Assembly: GCF_000725485.1 (NCBI RefSeq)
Contig: NZ_KL647033.1
Coordinates: 225,432 to 289,431, forward strand
Source: Nonomuraea candida
GTDB lineage: Bacteria; Actinomycetota; Actinomycetes; Streptosporangiales; Streptosporangiaceae
Reading direction: 5' to 3'
DNA: 64,000 nucleotides
Under the pieces are notes generated by a model that had not been told where the DNA came from, searched no databases, and was given only the letters and a program-made list of their open reading frames with translations. How positions within the stretch are numbered: the first letter of the stretch is position 1; each line of letters begins with the position of its first letter. Of the stretch, positions 49,184 to 57,581 are shown in pieces. The position numbers and the translations under genes were made by a program.

Positions 49184-49194
49184 AAGCTGGGCGG

Positions 49195-50277
49195 GTGGCA
49201 CTCGCCGATGAACTCCGCGCCGTCGTCCGCGACCATCTCGCCGCCCGGCCCGGCGCGTCGTGGCAGGCGTTCGCGCGGGACGTGGGCGTCGCGGGGCTGC
49301 TCGTGCCCGAGGAGCACGGCGGGGCCGGATGCGGGCCTGCGGAGATGGCGGCGGTCGCGGAGGAACTGGGCCGGGTCCTGTCGCCCCACCCCTTCCTCCA
49401 GACGGCGGTCATGGCCGTCGAGGCCCTGCGCGCCTGCCTGCCCGCCGCCGAGACCCCCGCCACGGACGGGAGGCCCGCGCCGGAGCACGGCGCCGGCGGA
49501 TCCCATGCGGCGGACGGCCCGGACGGCCTGGACAGGGCCGGTGCGGCCGGCGGCCCGGACGGAGCGGGCGAGGCGGGCGAGGCGGGGCGGCTGCTGGCGA
49601 GGCTGGCCGAGGGGGCGGTGAGCGCCACCGTGGTGCTGCCGGGCGACGGCGAGCTGCGGCTCGACGGTGACCTGCTCACGGGCATCGTGCCGTACGCGAC
49701 GGCGGGCGAGCTGGTGCTCCTTTACGTGGACGGGCTGCTGGTGGAGGCGGTGCCGGCGGGGCGGGAGGCGTACACGACCATGGACGAGAGCCGGCCGCTG
49801 CAGCGGCTGGTCTTCCACGACACCCCGGTGCGCCGGATCGGCGACGGCTCATCGTGGGTCCGCGTCCGCGACCTCGGGATCGCCGCGCTGGCGGCCGAGC
49901 AGGCGGGCGGAGCGCGGCGGTGCCTGGAGATGGCGGTCGAGCACGCCAAGCGGCGGCACCAGTTCGGGCGGCCGATCGGGTCGTTCCAGGCGATCAAGCA
50001 CAAGCTGGCCGATCTGCTCCTGCTGGTCGAGTCGGCCACCTCGGCGGCGCGGGCGGCGGCCGAGGACGGGGTGGCGGCGGCGGTCGCGGGGTCGTACTGC
50101 ACGGAGGCGTACCTGACGGCGGCGCGCGAGAACATCCAGATCCACGGCGGGATCGGGATCACCTGGGAGCATCCCGCGCATCGCTATCTCAAGCGGGCCA
50201 CCTCGGACGCCCAGCTCTTCTGCCCGCCCCAGGCCCACCGCGCCCGCCTCGGCGCGCACATCTTCGCCTCGGGCTGA
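49195..50277 (+). CDS. Acyl-CoA dehydrogenase
   Basis: Flavoprotein of 360 residues. N-terminal helical domain (about 1-85: VGVAGLLVPEEHGGAGCGP), a Gly/Ala-rich low-complexity insertion (about 86-130), central beta-domain, and C-terminal helical domain with RRHQFGRPIGSFQAIKHKLADL and IQIHGGIGITWEHPAHRYLKRA. The type resembles the heterodimeric dehydrogenases used in steroid or lipid catabolism, in which only one subunit carries the catalytic Glu; a partner is not in the window. GTG start. CoA substrate unknown. Confidence 0.87.
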   Translation: MALADELRAVVRDHLAARPGASWQAFARDVGVAGLLVPEEHGGAGCGPAEMAAVAEELGRVLSPHPFLQTAVMAVEALRACLPAAETPATDGRPAPEHGAGGSHAADGPDGLDRAGAAGGPDGAGEAGEAGRLLARLAEGAVSATVVLPGDGELRLDGDLLTGIVPYATAGELVLLYVDGLLVEAVPAGREAYTTMDESRPLQRLVFHDTPVRRIGDGSSWVRVRDLGIAALAAEQAGGARRCLEMAVEHAKRRHQFGRPIGSFQAIKHKLADLLLLVESATSAARAAAEDGVAAAVAGSYCTEAYLTAARENIQIHGGIGITWEHPAHRYLKRATSDAQLFCPPQAHRARLGAHIFASG

Positions 50278-50384
50278 GCCCGCCGCCCCTCATCCGGCCC
50301 GGCCCGGAGGGGAGATGGCCTTTCCGGCGAGCACGACGCGGCTCAGCGAGCGTGGCCCCTGGGGCTGCCCGGGGTCCCGGGGCG

Positions 50385-50867
50385 CTAGCCGCCGAGGAGT
50401 TCTTCCCAGGGGTGGCGGGTGTTGGTGGCGCGGGTGGTGTCGAGGGCCTCGGCCAGGCGCCAGAAGCCGCGGCGCGCGCGCACGCCGGCCCGGCCCATCG
50501 GATCGATCGCGCGCAGCTCGAAGCGCACGCCCATCACGTCGAGCACGGCCGAGCCGTCGCCGCCGGGCCCGGCCCTGGTGACGAGGGAGCCGTCGTAGTC
50601 GGGGTCGCGCACCTGCTCGACGAGGAGGGTGGCCACCTCGGAGGCGTAGGGCCCGTCGCGCCACTCGATGTGCCAGCTGTGGTCGGAACCGCGCCACCAG
50701 GTCAGGTCACGGCACGACTCGATGAAGTCGGCCTCGGTCGCCAGCGCGGCCATCACCCTGCCGAACGCTTCGTACCTGCGTGCGCTGGTGAGCGAGAGAT
50801 CGTCGCCTTGGTCGGGGGACGCGCCGCTCTTCGGCCGCCGCAACGCGTGCTTTCGCTTCACGAGCAT
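50385..50867 (-). CDS. Hypothetical protein
   Basis: Protein of 160 residues with no family I recognise. It contains RRYEAFGRVMAALATEADFI, a tryptophan-rich segment TWWRGSDHSWHIEWRDGPYA and FELRAIDPMGRAG; strong codon bias and clean length suggest a real gene. GTG or ATG start near 50867. Divergent from the LLM operon; its promoter region is shared with the palindrome at 50922. Confidence 0.65.
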   Translation of the reverse strand: MLVKRKHALRRPKSGASPDQGDDLSLTSARRYEAFGRVMAALATEADFIESCRDLTWWRGSDHSWHIEWRDGPYASEVATLLVEQVRDPDYDGSLVTRAGPGGDGSAVLDVMGVRFELRAIDPMGRAGVRARRGFWRLAEALDTTRATNTRHPWEELLGG

Positions 50868-50913
50868 CCACTCTGATCGCCGCCGCGCCCTTCCCGCAAG
50901 TCTTTGCCACTGA

Positions 50914-50939
50914 TACGCTCTACCAAGCGAGCGCTTGGT
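50914..50939. promoter_or_regulatory. TetR-type palindrome at LLM operon promoter
   Basis: ACCAAGCG-AG-CGCTTGGT at 50922-50939 has two perfect 8-bp arms; TACGCT at 50914-50919 is a plausible -10 box, so the palindrome covers the likely start of transcription. CAAG/CTTG palindromes are common targets of TetR regulators of acyl-CoA catabolism (KstR2 of mycobacteria uses a related AnCAAGnnCTTGnT with closer arms). No such regulator is in the window. Confidence 0.65.
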
Positions 50940-50961
50940 TCCCTACTTCGCCGGAGGCGCG

Positions 50962-52122
50962 ATGACATCGCCGCTACGGATCAGCCTGGGCTATGAACTG
51001 GAGGTCCGCGGCCGTACCCGCGAGGTCGAGCAGCAGGCGTTCCGCAACGTGATCGACCAGGTCGTGCTGGGCGACCGGCTGGGGTGCGAGGCCGCCTGGT
51101 TCGTGGAGCACCACTTCACCAGGGGTTTCTCCCATTCCTCCGCGCCCGACCTGGTCCTGGCCGCCATCTCCCAGCGCACCGAGCGCATCCGCCTGGGGCT
51201 CGGGGTGGTGCTGCTGCCGTTCCAGTCCCCGATCCGCACCGCCGAGCGCGTCGCCACGCTGGACGTGCTGAGCGGCGGGCGGGTGGACTTCGGTACGGGC
51301 CGTGGCGCCTCTCCCCTGGAGTACCAGGCGTTCCAGCGGCCCTTCGAGAAGTCGCGGCAGATCTGGGAGGACTCGCTGGAGGCCACGCTGGCCATCTGGC
51401 AGGCCGACGGCGAGCCGGTCAGCCGCTCGAACGAGTTCTTCGAGATCCCCGACGTGGCCGTCTACCCCCGCCCGGCCCAGCGGCCCCATCCACCGGTGTG
51501 GGTGGCCTCCACCTCGCTGGAGGGCTACCTGGCCGCCGCCAGGCACGGGTACAACCTTCTCGGCATGACCATGCTCAAGGGCATCGACGACGTCGCCGCC
51601 GACATCGCGAAATATCGGGAATGCCTGGCGGAACATGGCTTCGACCCCGCCTCCCGGCGCGTCGCGCTCATGATCCCCTGGCATGTCGCCCCGACCCGCG
51701 AGGAGGCCAACGCCACGGCCGCAGATCCCGTGCTGTGGTACATCCGCCGGCAGGTCAACCTGGTTACCCCGCCCGACTACTACGACGCCCGCCACGCCAC
51801 CCACCGCGTGCTCGGGCAGCTCGCCGCCGGGCTGCCGCCCGAGGAGGCGATGGCCACGCTGCGGGAGCACCTGATGGTGGTGGTGGACGACGTGGAGGGC
51901 TCGCGCAAGGCGCTGGGCAGGATCGCCGAGGCCGGGGCCACGGATCTGATCATCCAGGCGCAGGTGGGCGGGCTGGCGCACGAACAGGTCTGCGCGTCGA
52001 TGAAACTGTTCATGACCGAGGTGGCCGGCATCTCGGGTGACGATCCCGGCGGCGCCTCGGGTGACGTTCCCGGTGACGCCGTGGGCGGCGCGGCCGGGGC
52101 CGTGAGCGAGGTGGCGCGGTGA
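50962..52122 (+). CDS. LLM-class flavin-dependent oxidoreductase
   Basis: Luciferase-like TIM-barrel oxidoreductase of 386 residues, probably FMN or F420 dependent. Conserved segments: LGCEAAWFVEHHFTRGF, RLGLGVVLLPFQSPIRTAERVATLDVLSGGRV, GTGRGASPLEYQAF. GGAGG lies 4 bases before the ATG. The C-terminal 30 residues are Gly/Asp/Ala-rich repeats. First gene of an operon; GTGA overlap with the next. Substrate unknown. Confidence 0.9.
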   Translation: MTSPLRISLGYELEVRGRTREVEQQAFRNVIDQVVLGDRLGCEAAWFVEHHFTRGFSHSSAPDLVLAAISQRTERIRLGLGVVLLPFQSPIRTAERVATLDVLSGGRVDFGTGRGASPLEYQAFQRPFEKSRQIWEDSLEATLAIWQADGEPVSRSNEFFEIPDVAVYPRPAQRPHPPVWVASTSLEGYLAAARHGYNLLGMTMLKGIDDVAADIAKYRECLAEHGFDPASRRVALMIPWHVAPTREEANATAADPVLWYIRRQVNLVTPPDYYDARHATHRVLGQLAAGLPPEEAMATLREHLMVVVDDVEGSRKALGRIAEAGATDLIIQAQVGGLAHEQVCASMKLFMTEVAGISGDDPGGASGDVPGDAVGGAAGAVSEVAR

Positions 52123-53288
52123 CCGGCGGCGGGCGCGGGGCGCGCTGGCTGACCAGGGACGATCTCGGAGCCGCCGCGGGCTCCGCCACCGGGCTGCTGC
52201 TCGTCTCCCCCGACGTGTCCAGCGTCTTCCCGCTCTCCCCCGCCGACCGCGCGGCCGCGGCGGAGCTGACCGGGGCGGCGCTGCGGGAGGCCGGGGTCGG
52301 CGCTCGCGACCGCGTCGTGGTCGCCCTGGCCGAGCCGGCCGGCGCGCTGTGGACCGCCGCGGCGGCGGACGTGGCCGGGGCCGCCGCCTGCGTGGGCCCG
52401 CGCGGCCGGATGCGCCTGCACCACGCGCTGACCGCGCTGAAGGCCACCACGCTGGTGGCGACCCCGACGGGCGCGATGGACTTCCTGTCGCGCCTGCATC
52501 TGGAGTTCCTGCTGGACCCGCTGGACCTCGGGCTGCGCAGCATCGTGCTGACCGGTGAGATCGCCGCCAGGCGCACGCTCGGGCATCTGGCGGGCGAGTT
52601 CGGGGCCCGGGTCACGGAGGTGCTGGCCAGCCCGTTCGGCGGAGGCGCGCTGGCGTGGCGGGCGGCCGAGGACGAGCCGCTCCGGCCGCTCGCGGAGGGC
52701 CTGCTCGGGCTGGCCGCCCTGGGCAAGGACGAACTGGCCAAGGACGACCTGGGCAAGAACGACCTGGGCAAGGACGAGCCGGCCACGAACGGGCGGGCCG
52801 GGGGCGGACAGGCCGAGGGCGGCGGACAGGTCGAGGGTGGCGGGCCGGCCGAGCTGGTGATCACGCCGGCCGGGCACGCGACGCTCGGTGACGCCGTGCT
52901 CAGGACCGGGCTGGTGGCCGCGGCGGCGGGCCCCGGCCTGCCGGCCCCCGCCCACACCGTCGGTGAGCACGTGCTGGTCAGAGGCGTGTGGCTGGCGCTG
53001 CCCCGGATCGACAGGGCGCTGTCGCGGATCGACGGCGTGGCCGGGTGGGAGCTGACGGTCAACCGGCAGGGGACGCTGGACACGGCGGTGCTGACGGTGA
53101 CGTTCGGCAGGCAGAGCCTGGTGGGCAACCCGATGTGGAAGGCGCGGATCGAGCAGGCCGTACGGGCGCTGACGCCGGTGTCGGTGCGGGTGGAGACCGC
53201 GCGGGAGATCTCCGAGACGCCCGCGCCCGGCACCGTGAACGACCTGCGCGGCCACCACCTCGGAAGGGACAGGGCGCTCGTCGTCTGA
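52119..53288 (+). CDS. PaaK-like adenylate-forming protein, degenerate
   Basis: Protein of 389 residues that lines up with acyl-CoA ligases of the phenylacetate-CoA ligase type: DRVVVALAEPAGALWTAAAADV at the start, and a C-terminal part with ISRIDGV-like SRIDGVAGWELTVNRQGTLDTAVLTV. The ATP loop SSGTTGxPK and the A8 hinge are not recognisable, and a low-complexity segment (LGKDELAKDDLGKNDLGKDE, then Gly-rich) interrupts the middle. It may be inactive or a partner subunit. GTGA overlap with the LLM gene and 19 bp from the next ligase. Confidence 0.65.
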   Translation: MTGGGRGARWLTRDDLGAAAGSATGLLLVSPDVSSVFPLSPADRAAAAELTGAALREAGVGARDRVVVALAEPAGALWTAAAADVAGAAACVGPRGRMRLHHALTALKATTLVATPTGAMDFLSRLHLEFLLDPLDLGLRSIVLTGEIAARRTLGHLAGEFGARVTEVLASPFGGGALAWRAAEDEPLRPLAEGLLGLAALGKDELAKDDLGKNDLGKDEPATNGRAGGGQAEGGGQVEGGGPAELVITPAGHATLGDAVLRTGLVAAAAGPGLPAPAHTVGEHVLVRGVWLALPRIDRALSRIDGVAGWELTVNRQGTLDTAVLTVTFGRQSLVGNPMWKARIEQAVRALTPVSVRVETAREISETPAPGTVNDLRGHHLGRDRALVV

Positions 53289-53307
53289 GTGATCGGAGAG
53301 GCAGCCG

Positions 53308-54855
53308 ATGGGATCGACGCCGGACTGGGGGACGCTTCCCTGCATGCTGCGCGACCAGGCCGACCGCCACCCGGACGACGTCGTCGTCGCCGATCCCGCG
53401 GGGCCGCGGATGACGCTCGCCGCGCTGCGCGCGCAGGCGGCCGGGATCGCCCGCGGGCTCGTCGCGCTCGGCGTGGCGCCCGGTGACCGGGTGGCGATGT
53501 GGGGGGTGAACTCGCCGTACTGGGTGGCGCACGCGTTCGGGATCTGGGACGCGGGGGCGGTGATCGTACCGGTGCCGGCGCGTGGCAAGGGCATCGAGGC
53601 GGCGCAGCTCATCGCGAAGACCGGCGCGAAGGTGCTGGTCACGGGGGCGGGCCCGGCCGGGGAGCCGCTGGCCGGGCTGCTGCCCGACCTGCTGACGCCG
53701 CCGCCCGGCCTGCGGCACGTCGTGACGCCCGACGGGCCGGGGCTGGAAGCGCTCGGGGCGCGCGTGCCCGCCCGCGAGGCCGAGGAACGGGCGCTCGCCG
53801 TCCGGCCCGGGGACCTGTGCGAGATCATGTCCACCTCCGGCACCACGGGCACGCCCAAGGGCGTCATGATCGACCACTCCCAGGTCCTGCGCGGCTACTG
53901 GGACTGGTCGGAGATCGTCACGCTGGACGAGCACGACCGCTATCCGGTGATCGCGCCGTTCAGTCACGGGTTCGGGCTGAACGCCGGGCTGGTCGCGTGC
54001 GTGCTGCGCCGGGCCGTGATGGTGCCGATCCCGGTCTTCACGCCGGACGCCATGATGTCGCTGATCTCGTCCGAGCGGGTCACGGTGCTGGCCGGGCCGC
54101 CGACGCTGTTCCACCGGCTGCTGGACGAGCTGGAGCGCGCCCCCTGGGACGTGTCGTCGCTGCGGGTGGCCATCTGCGGGGCCGCCGCCGTGCCGGCCCG
54201 GCTGATCACGCGGCTGGTCGAGCGGGTCGGGCTGGACCGGGTGATCAACGCGTACGGGCTGATGGAGGGCACGGTCGTCTCCATGACCAGGGCGGGCGAC
54301 CCCGTCGAGGTGGTCGCCGCCACGGCGGGCCGGCCGGTGCCCGGCATCGAGGTCAGGATCGTGGACGACGACGGCAAGGAGGTCGCGGCCGGCGAGCGCG
54401 GCGAGATCCTGCAGCGCGGCTACGGCGTGATGCGCGGTTACTGGGAGGAGCCCGAGCGCACGGCCGAGGTGATCGACGCCGACGGGTGGCTGCACACCGG
54501 CGACATCGGCGTGCTGGACGAGTCGGGCAACCTGGCGATCGTGGACCGCAAGAAGGAGCTGTACATCGTCAACGGGTTCAACGTCTCCCCCGCCGAGGTC
54601 GAGTCGCTCCTGCTGCGGGAGGGGTCGCTGGCGCAGGCCGCCGTCGTCGGCGTGCCGGACGCGTCGTCGGGCGAGGCGGGGCTGGCGTACGTGGTCGCGC
54701 GGCCCGGCCGGACCGCCGACCCCGAAGCGCTGCTGGCGTGGGCGCGGGCGAACATGGCGGACTACAAGGTGCCCAAGCGGATCGTGGTGCTGGACGCCCT
54801 GCCGGCCAACGCCAACGGCAAGATCGACAAGCTCGCGTTACGCCGCCTCTCGTGA
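53308..54855 (+). CDS. Acyl-CoA synthetase (AMP-forming)
   Basis: ANL-family ligase of 515 residues, apparently intact. ATP loop STSGTTGTPKGVMID (about 178-192), A5 YGLMEGTVVS, A7 GWLHTGDIGVLDE, A8 IVDRKKELYIVNGFNVSP and the C-terminal catalytic Lys in NANGKIDKLALR. Activates a carboxylic acid to its CoA thioester. GGAGAGG precedes ATG. Operon with the LLM oxidoreductase and PaaK-like gene; substrate unknown. Followed by a 15-bp tandem array. Confidence 0.93.
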   Translation: MGSTPDWGTLPCMLRDQADRHPDDVVVADPAGPRMTLAALRAQAAGIARGLVALGVAPGDRVAMWGVNSPYWVAHAFGIWDAGAVIVPVPARGKGIEAAQLIAKTGAKVLVTGAGPAGEPLAGLLPDLLTPPPGLRHVVTPDGPGLEALGARVPAREAEERALAVRPGDLCEIMSTSGTTGTPKGVMIDHSQVLRGYWDWSEIVTLDEHDRYPVIAPFSHGFGLNAGLVACVLRRAVMVPIPVFTPDAMMSLISSERVTVLAGPPTLFHRLLDELERAPWDVSSLRVAICGAAAVPARLITRLVERVGLDRVINAYGLMEGTVVSMTRAGDPVEVVAATAGRPVPGIEVRIVDDDGKEVAAGERGEILQRGYGVMRGYWEEPERTAEVIDADGWLHTGDIGVLDESGNLAIVDRKKELYIVNGFNVSPAEVESLLLREGSLAQAAVVGVPDASSGEAGLAYVVARPGRTADPEALLAWARANMADYKVPKRIVVLDALPANANGKIDKLALRRLS

Positions 54856-54884
54856 GGCGTGCTCCAGTGCCACGTGCGGGGTCG

Positions 54885-54944
54885 CCTCTGGCGGCGTCAC
54901 CTCTGGCGGCGTCACCTCTGGCGGCGTCACCTCTGGCGGCGTCT
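54885..54944. repeat. 15-bp tandem array CCTCTGGCGGCGTCA
   Basis: Four head-to-tail copies, the last ending in T rather than CA, beginning 30 bp after the ligase stop codon. No open frame of interest crosses it. Confidence 0.9.
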
Positions 54945-55037
54945 GCCGGGGTGCTTCCGTCGGCGTGCGCCAGAGGCGCTTGCGACGGCGGGGTGCCGGG
55001 GTAGCGTGGAGGTAGGCCCCTTCGCCCGGGAGCTGCC

Positions 55038-56270
55038 ATGTTGCGCCTGCTGTCCGGTGAGGCCGCACGAAGGTTCGGGGGGCGCGCGGCCGTCGTCACC
55101 GGCTCCGCCCGGCTGTCGTTCGCCGCCCTCGACCGCCTCTCCGACCAGGTCGCCGCCGCCCTGGCCCATCGCGGCGTCCGGATCGGCGACCTGGTGGCGC
55201 TGGCGCTGCCCGACGGGCCGGAGTTCGTGATCTGCTACGTGGCGGCGGCCAAGATCGGCGCGGTGACGGCGGGGGTCGGCACGGCGGGTCTCGGGACGGC
55301 CGGCGTCGCGACCGGGCGCGCGGGTCTGCCGGCCGCGCTCGACCCCGCCCTGGTCGTCACCGCGCCCGGTGTGCTGCCGCCGGCGGCCGGGCTGGACGTG
55401 GTGACGCTGCCGCTCGACCCGGCGGGGCGCGGCCACGGCGAGCGCGGCGAGTACGGCGAGTACGACCCCGCACGACTTCACGGGCTGCGCAGGGCCGAGC
55501 CGCCTCCGCCGCCGTTCCCGCCGGACCCGGGCCGGCCGGTGGTGATCACGTACACGTCGGGCAGGACGGGGCCGCCCAAGGGCGTGCTGTTCGGCGACCG
55601 CCAGCTGGAGGCGATCCGGGCCCACGGCGCCGGGCTCCGGTGGGGCACGGGGGACGCCAGGCTGGTGCCGCACCCGCTGGGGCAGCTCGGGTTCGCCACC
55701 CGGCTGCCGGTCTTCCTGCAGACCGGGCGGACCTGCCACGTGATGCCCGAATGGAGCCCGGAGGCGGCGCTGCGGGTGACGCGCGAGCACGGGATCCGGG
55801 TGCTGCAGGGCAGCCCGTACCAGCTCGAAGCCATCCTGGCGTGCGGCGAGGATCTGCCGGGGCTGGCGCTCATCCTGTCCAGCGGCGCGCCCGCCCGGCC
55901 GGAGCTGATCAGGGAGCTGCGCGGCAGATACGGCGTGCCCGTGTGCAACCGCTACATCTGCACCGAAGCCGGGCTCGGCCTGGGCACGCGCCCCGAGGAC
56001 CCGCCCGAGGACGCGGAGACCACCGTGGGCAGGCCGCGCGGCGGCGTGACCGTCTCCGTCAGGGACGCGCGGGGCCGGGTCCTGCCTCCCGGCGAGCCCG
56101 GCGAGGTGCTCCTCCGCTCGGACGCGGTCATGAGCGGTTACGTTGGCAGGAACGGCCCCGATCACGCGGCATTCGCCAGGGACGGGTTCATCCGGACCGG
56201 TGACCGGGGATACATCGATCACACTGGCCGGTTGCATCTGGTGGGACTCTTCGATCGCGGACCGGCATAG
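55038..56270 (+). CDS. Truncated acyl-CoA ligase-like protein
   Basis: ANL-family protein of 410 residues that ends at the hinge. It has VVITYTSGRTGPPKGVLFG (TSGTTG becomes TSGRTG), CTEAGLGLG, and FIRTGDRGYIDHTGRLHLVG, then stops within a few residues, where intact enzymes continue with a mobile C-terminal domain of about 100 residues and its catalytic lysine. The fprA gene begins 10 bp later, so the missing end is not simply frameshifted here. It could be inactive, adenylating only, or paired with another subunit. Confidence 0.78.
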   Translation: MLRLLSGEAARRFGGRAAVVTGSARLSFAALDRLSDQVAAALAHRGVRIGDLVALALPDGPEFVICYVAAAKIGAVTAGVGTAGLGTAGVATGRAGLPAALDPALVVTAPGVLPPAAGLDVVTLPLDPAGRGHGERGEYGEYDPARLHGLRRAEPPPPPFPPDPGRPVVITYTSGRTGPPKGVLFGDRQLEAIRAHGAGLRWGTGDARLVPHPLGQLGFATRLPVFLQTGRTCHVMPEWSPEAALRVTREHGIRVLQGSPYQLEAILACGEDLPGLALILSSGAPARPELIRELRGRYGVPVCNRYICTEAGLGLGTRPEDPPEDAETTVGRPRGGVTVSVRDARGRVLPPGEPGEVLLRSDAVMSGYVGRNGPDHAAFARDGFIRTGDRGYIDHTGRLHLVGLFDRGPA

Positions 56271-56279
56271 GGAGGCAGC

Positions 56280-57581
56280 GTGACGTTGCACGTGGCGGTC
56301 ATCGGGTCGGGCCCCGCCGGGATCTACACGGCCGAGGCCCTGGTCAAGCAGTCTGCCGAGCCGGTCGAGGTGGATGTCGTCGAGCGGCTGCCGACCCCGT
56401 ACGGGCTGGTCCGATACGGCGTGGCGCCCGACCACACCTCGATCAAGTCCATCGCCAACTACCTGCGCAAGGTGCTGGAGCTGCCCCAGGTGCGCTTCCT
56501 CGGAGGCGTCACGCTGGGGTCGCACGTGTCGGTGGACGATCTGCTGGGCGTCTACGACGCGGTGGTCTACTGCACGGGCGCGATGGTCGACAGGCGGCTC
56601 GGCATCCCGGGCGAGGACCTGCCGGGCAGCGTGGCGGCGACCGACTTCGTCAACTGGTACTGCGGGCATCCCGACGTCGATCCGGGGCGGTTCACGCTCG
56701 ACAGCTCCGAGGTCGCGGTGATCGGGGTCGGCAACGTGGCCGTCGACGTCGTGCGCATCCTGGCCAAGACCGCCGAGGAGCTGCGCGCCACCGACGTGCC
56801 CCACGAGGTGCTCCAGCGCCTGGGCGAGAGCCAGGTCAAGGCCATCCACATGGTCGGGCGGCGCGGGCCCGAGCACGCCAAGTTCACCCTGAAGGAGCTG
56901 CGCGAGCTGGGCGAGCTGACCAACGCCGACGTGTGCGTGCGGCCCGACGAGGCCGTCGTCTCCGGCGGCGACTTCCCGCGCCAGGTGCTGGGCAACATCA
57001 AGGTGCTGCAGGGGTGGGCCGGACGCGAGCCGGTGGGCCGGCCGCGCCGCCTCGACGTGCGGTTCTGGATGCGGCCGGTGGAGATCCTCGGCGCCGACCG
57101 GGTGGAGGGGCTCAGGCTGGAGCGCACCCGGCTGTCGGAGGAGGGGCGCGTGGTCGGCACGGGCGAGTTCGAGACGCTGCCGGTCGGGATGGTGCTGCGC
57201 TCGGTCGGCTACCAGAGCGTCCCGCTGCCCGGGGTGCCGTTCTCGGAGAAGACGATGACCGTGCCGAACGAGGCCGGGCGCGTGCGCGAGCGCGAATACG
57301 TGGCGGGCTGGCTCAAGCGCGGGCCGACCGGGGTGATCGGCACCAACAAGTCCGACGCGGCGGAGACGGTCCGCACCCTGCTGGCCGACCTCGACGGGCG
57401 GGAGCGCACGGGCACGGGCGGGATCGACGCGCTGCTGGCCGCGCGCGGGGTGCGGCCGGTGACGTACGACGAGTGGCTGGCCATCGAGGCGGCCGAGGCG
57501 GAGCTGGCCCAGTCGCTCAGCCGGGGCGAGCGCGTCAAGCTGATCGGGCTGGAGGCCATGCTCCGTGTCTGCCGTCCCTGA
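56280..57581 (+). CDS. fprA: Ferredoxin/adrenodoxin-type NADP reductase (FprA-like)
   Basis: FAD flavoprotein of 433 residues of the FprA type. FAD site GSGPAGIYTAEAL (9-21), NADP site VIGVGNVAVDVVRIL, HMVGRRGPEHAKFT, and the C-terminal KRGPTGVIGTNKSDA. Transfers electrons from NADPH to a ferredoxin. GTG start with GGGAGG upstream, 10 bp after the truncated ligase. Its place in an operon with an LLM oxidoreductase suggests redox support of a catabolic path; this is inference. Confidence 0.93.
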   Translation: MTLHVAVIGSGPAGIYTAEALVKQSAEPVEVDVVERLPTPYGLVRYGVAPDHTSIKSIANYLRKVLELPQVRFLGGVTLGSHVSVDDLLGVYDAVVYCTGAMVDRRLGIPGEDLPGSVAATDFVNWYCGHPDVDPGRFTLDSSEVAVIGVGNVAVDVVRILAKTAEELRATDVPHEVLQRLGESQVKAIHMVGRRGPEHAKFTLKELRELGELTNADVCVRPDEAVVSGGDFPRQVLGNIKVLQGWAGREPVGRPRRLDVRFWMRPVEILGADRVEGLRLERTRLSEEGRVVGTGEFETLPVGMVLRSVGYQSVPLPGVPFSEKTMTVPNEAGRVREREYVAGWLKRGPTGVIGTNKSDAAETVRTLLADLDGRERTGTGGIDALLAARGVRPVTYDEWLAIEAAEAELAQSLSRGERVKLIGLEAMLRVCRP

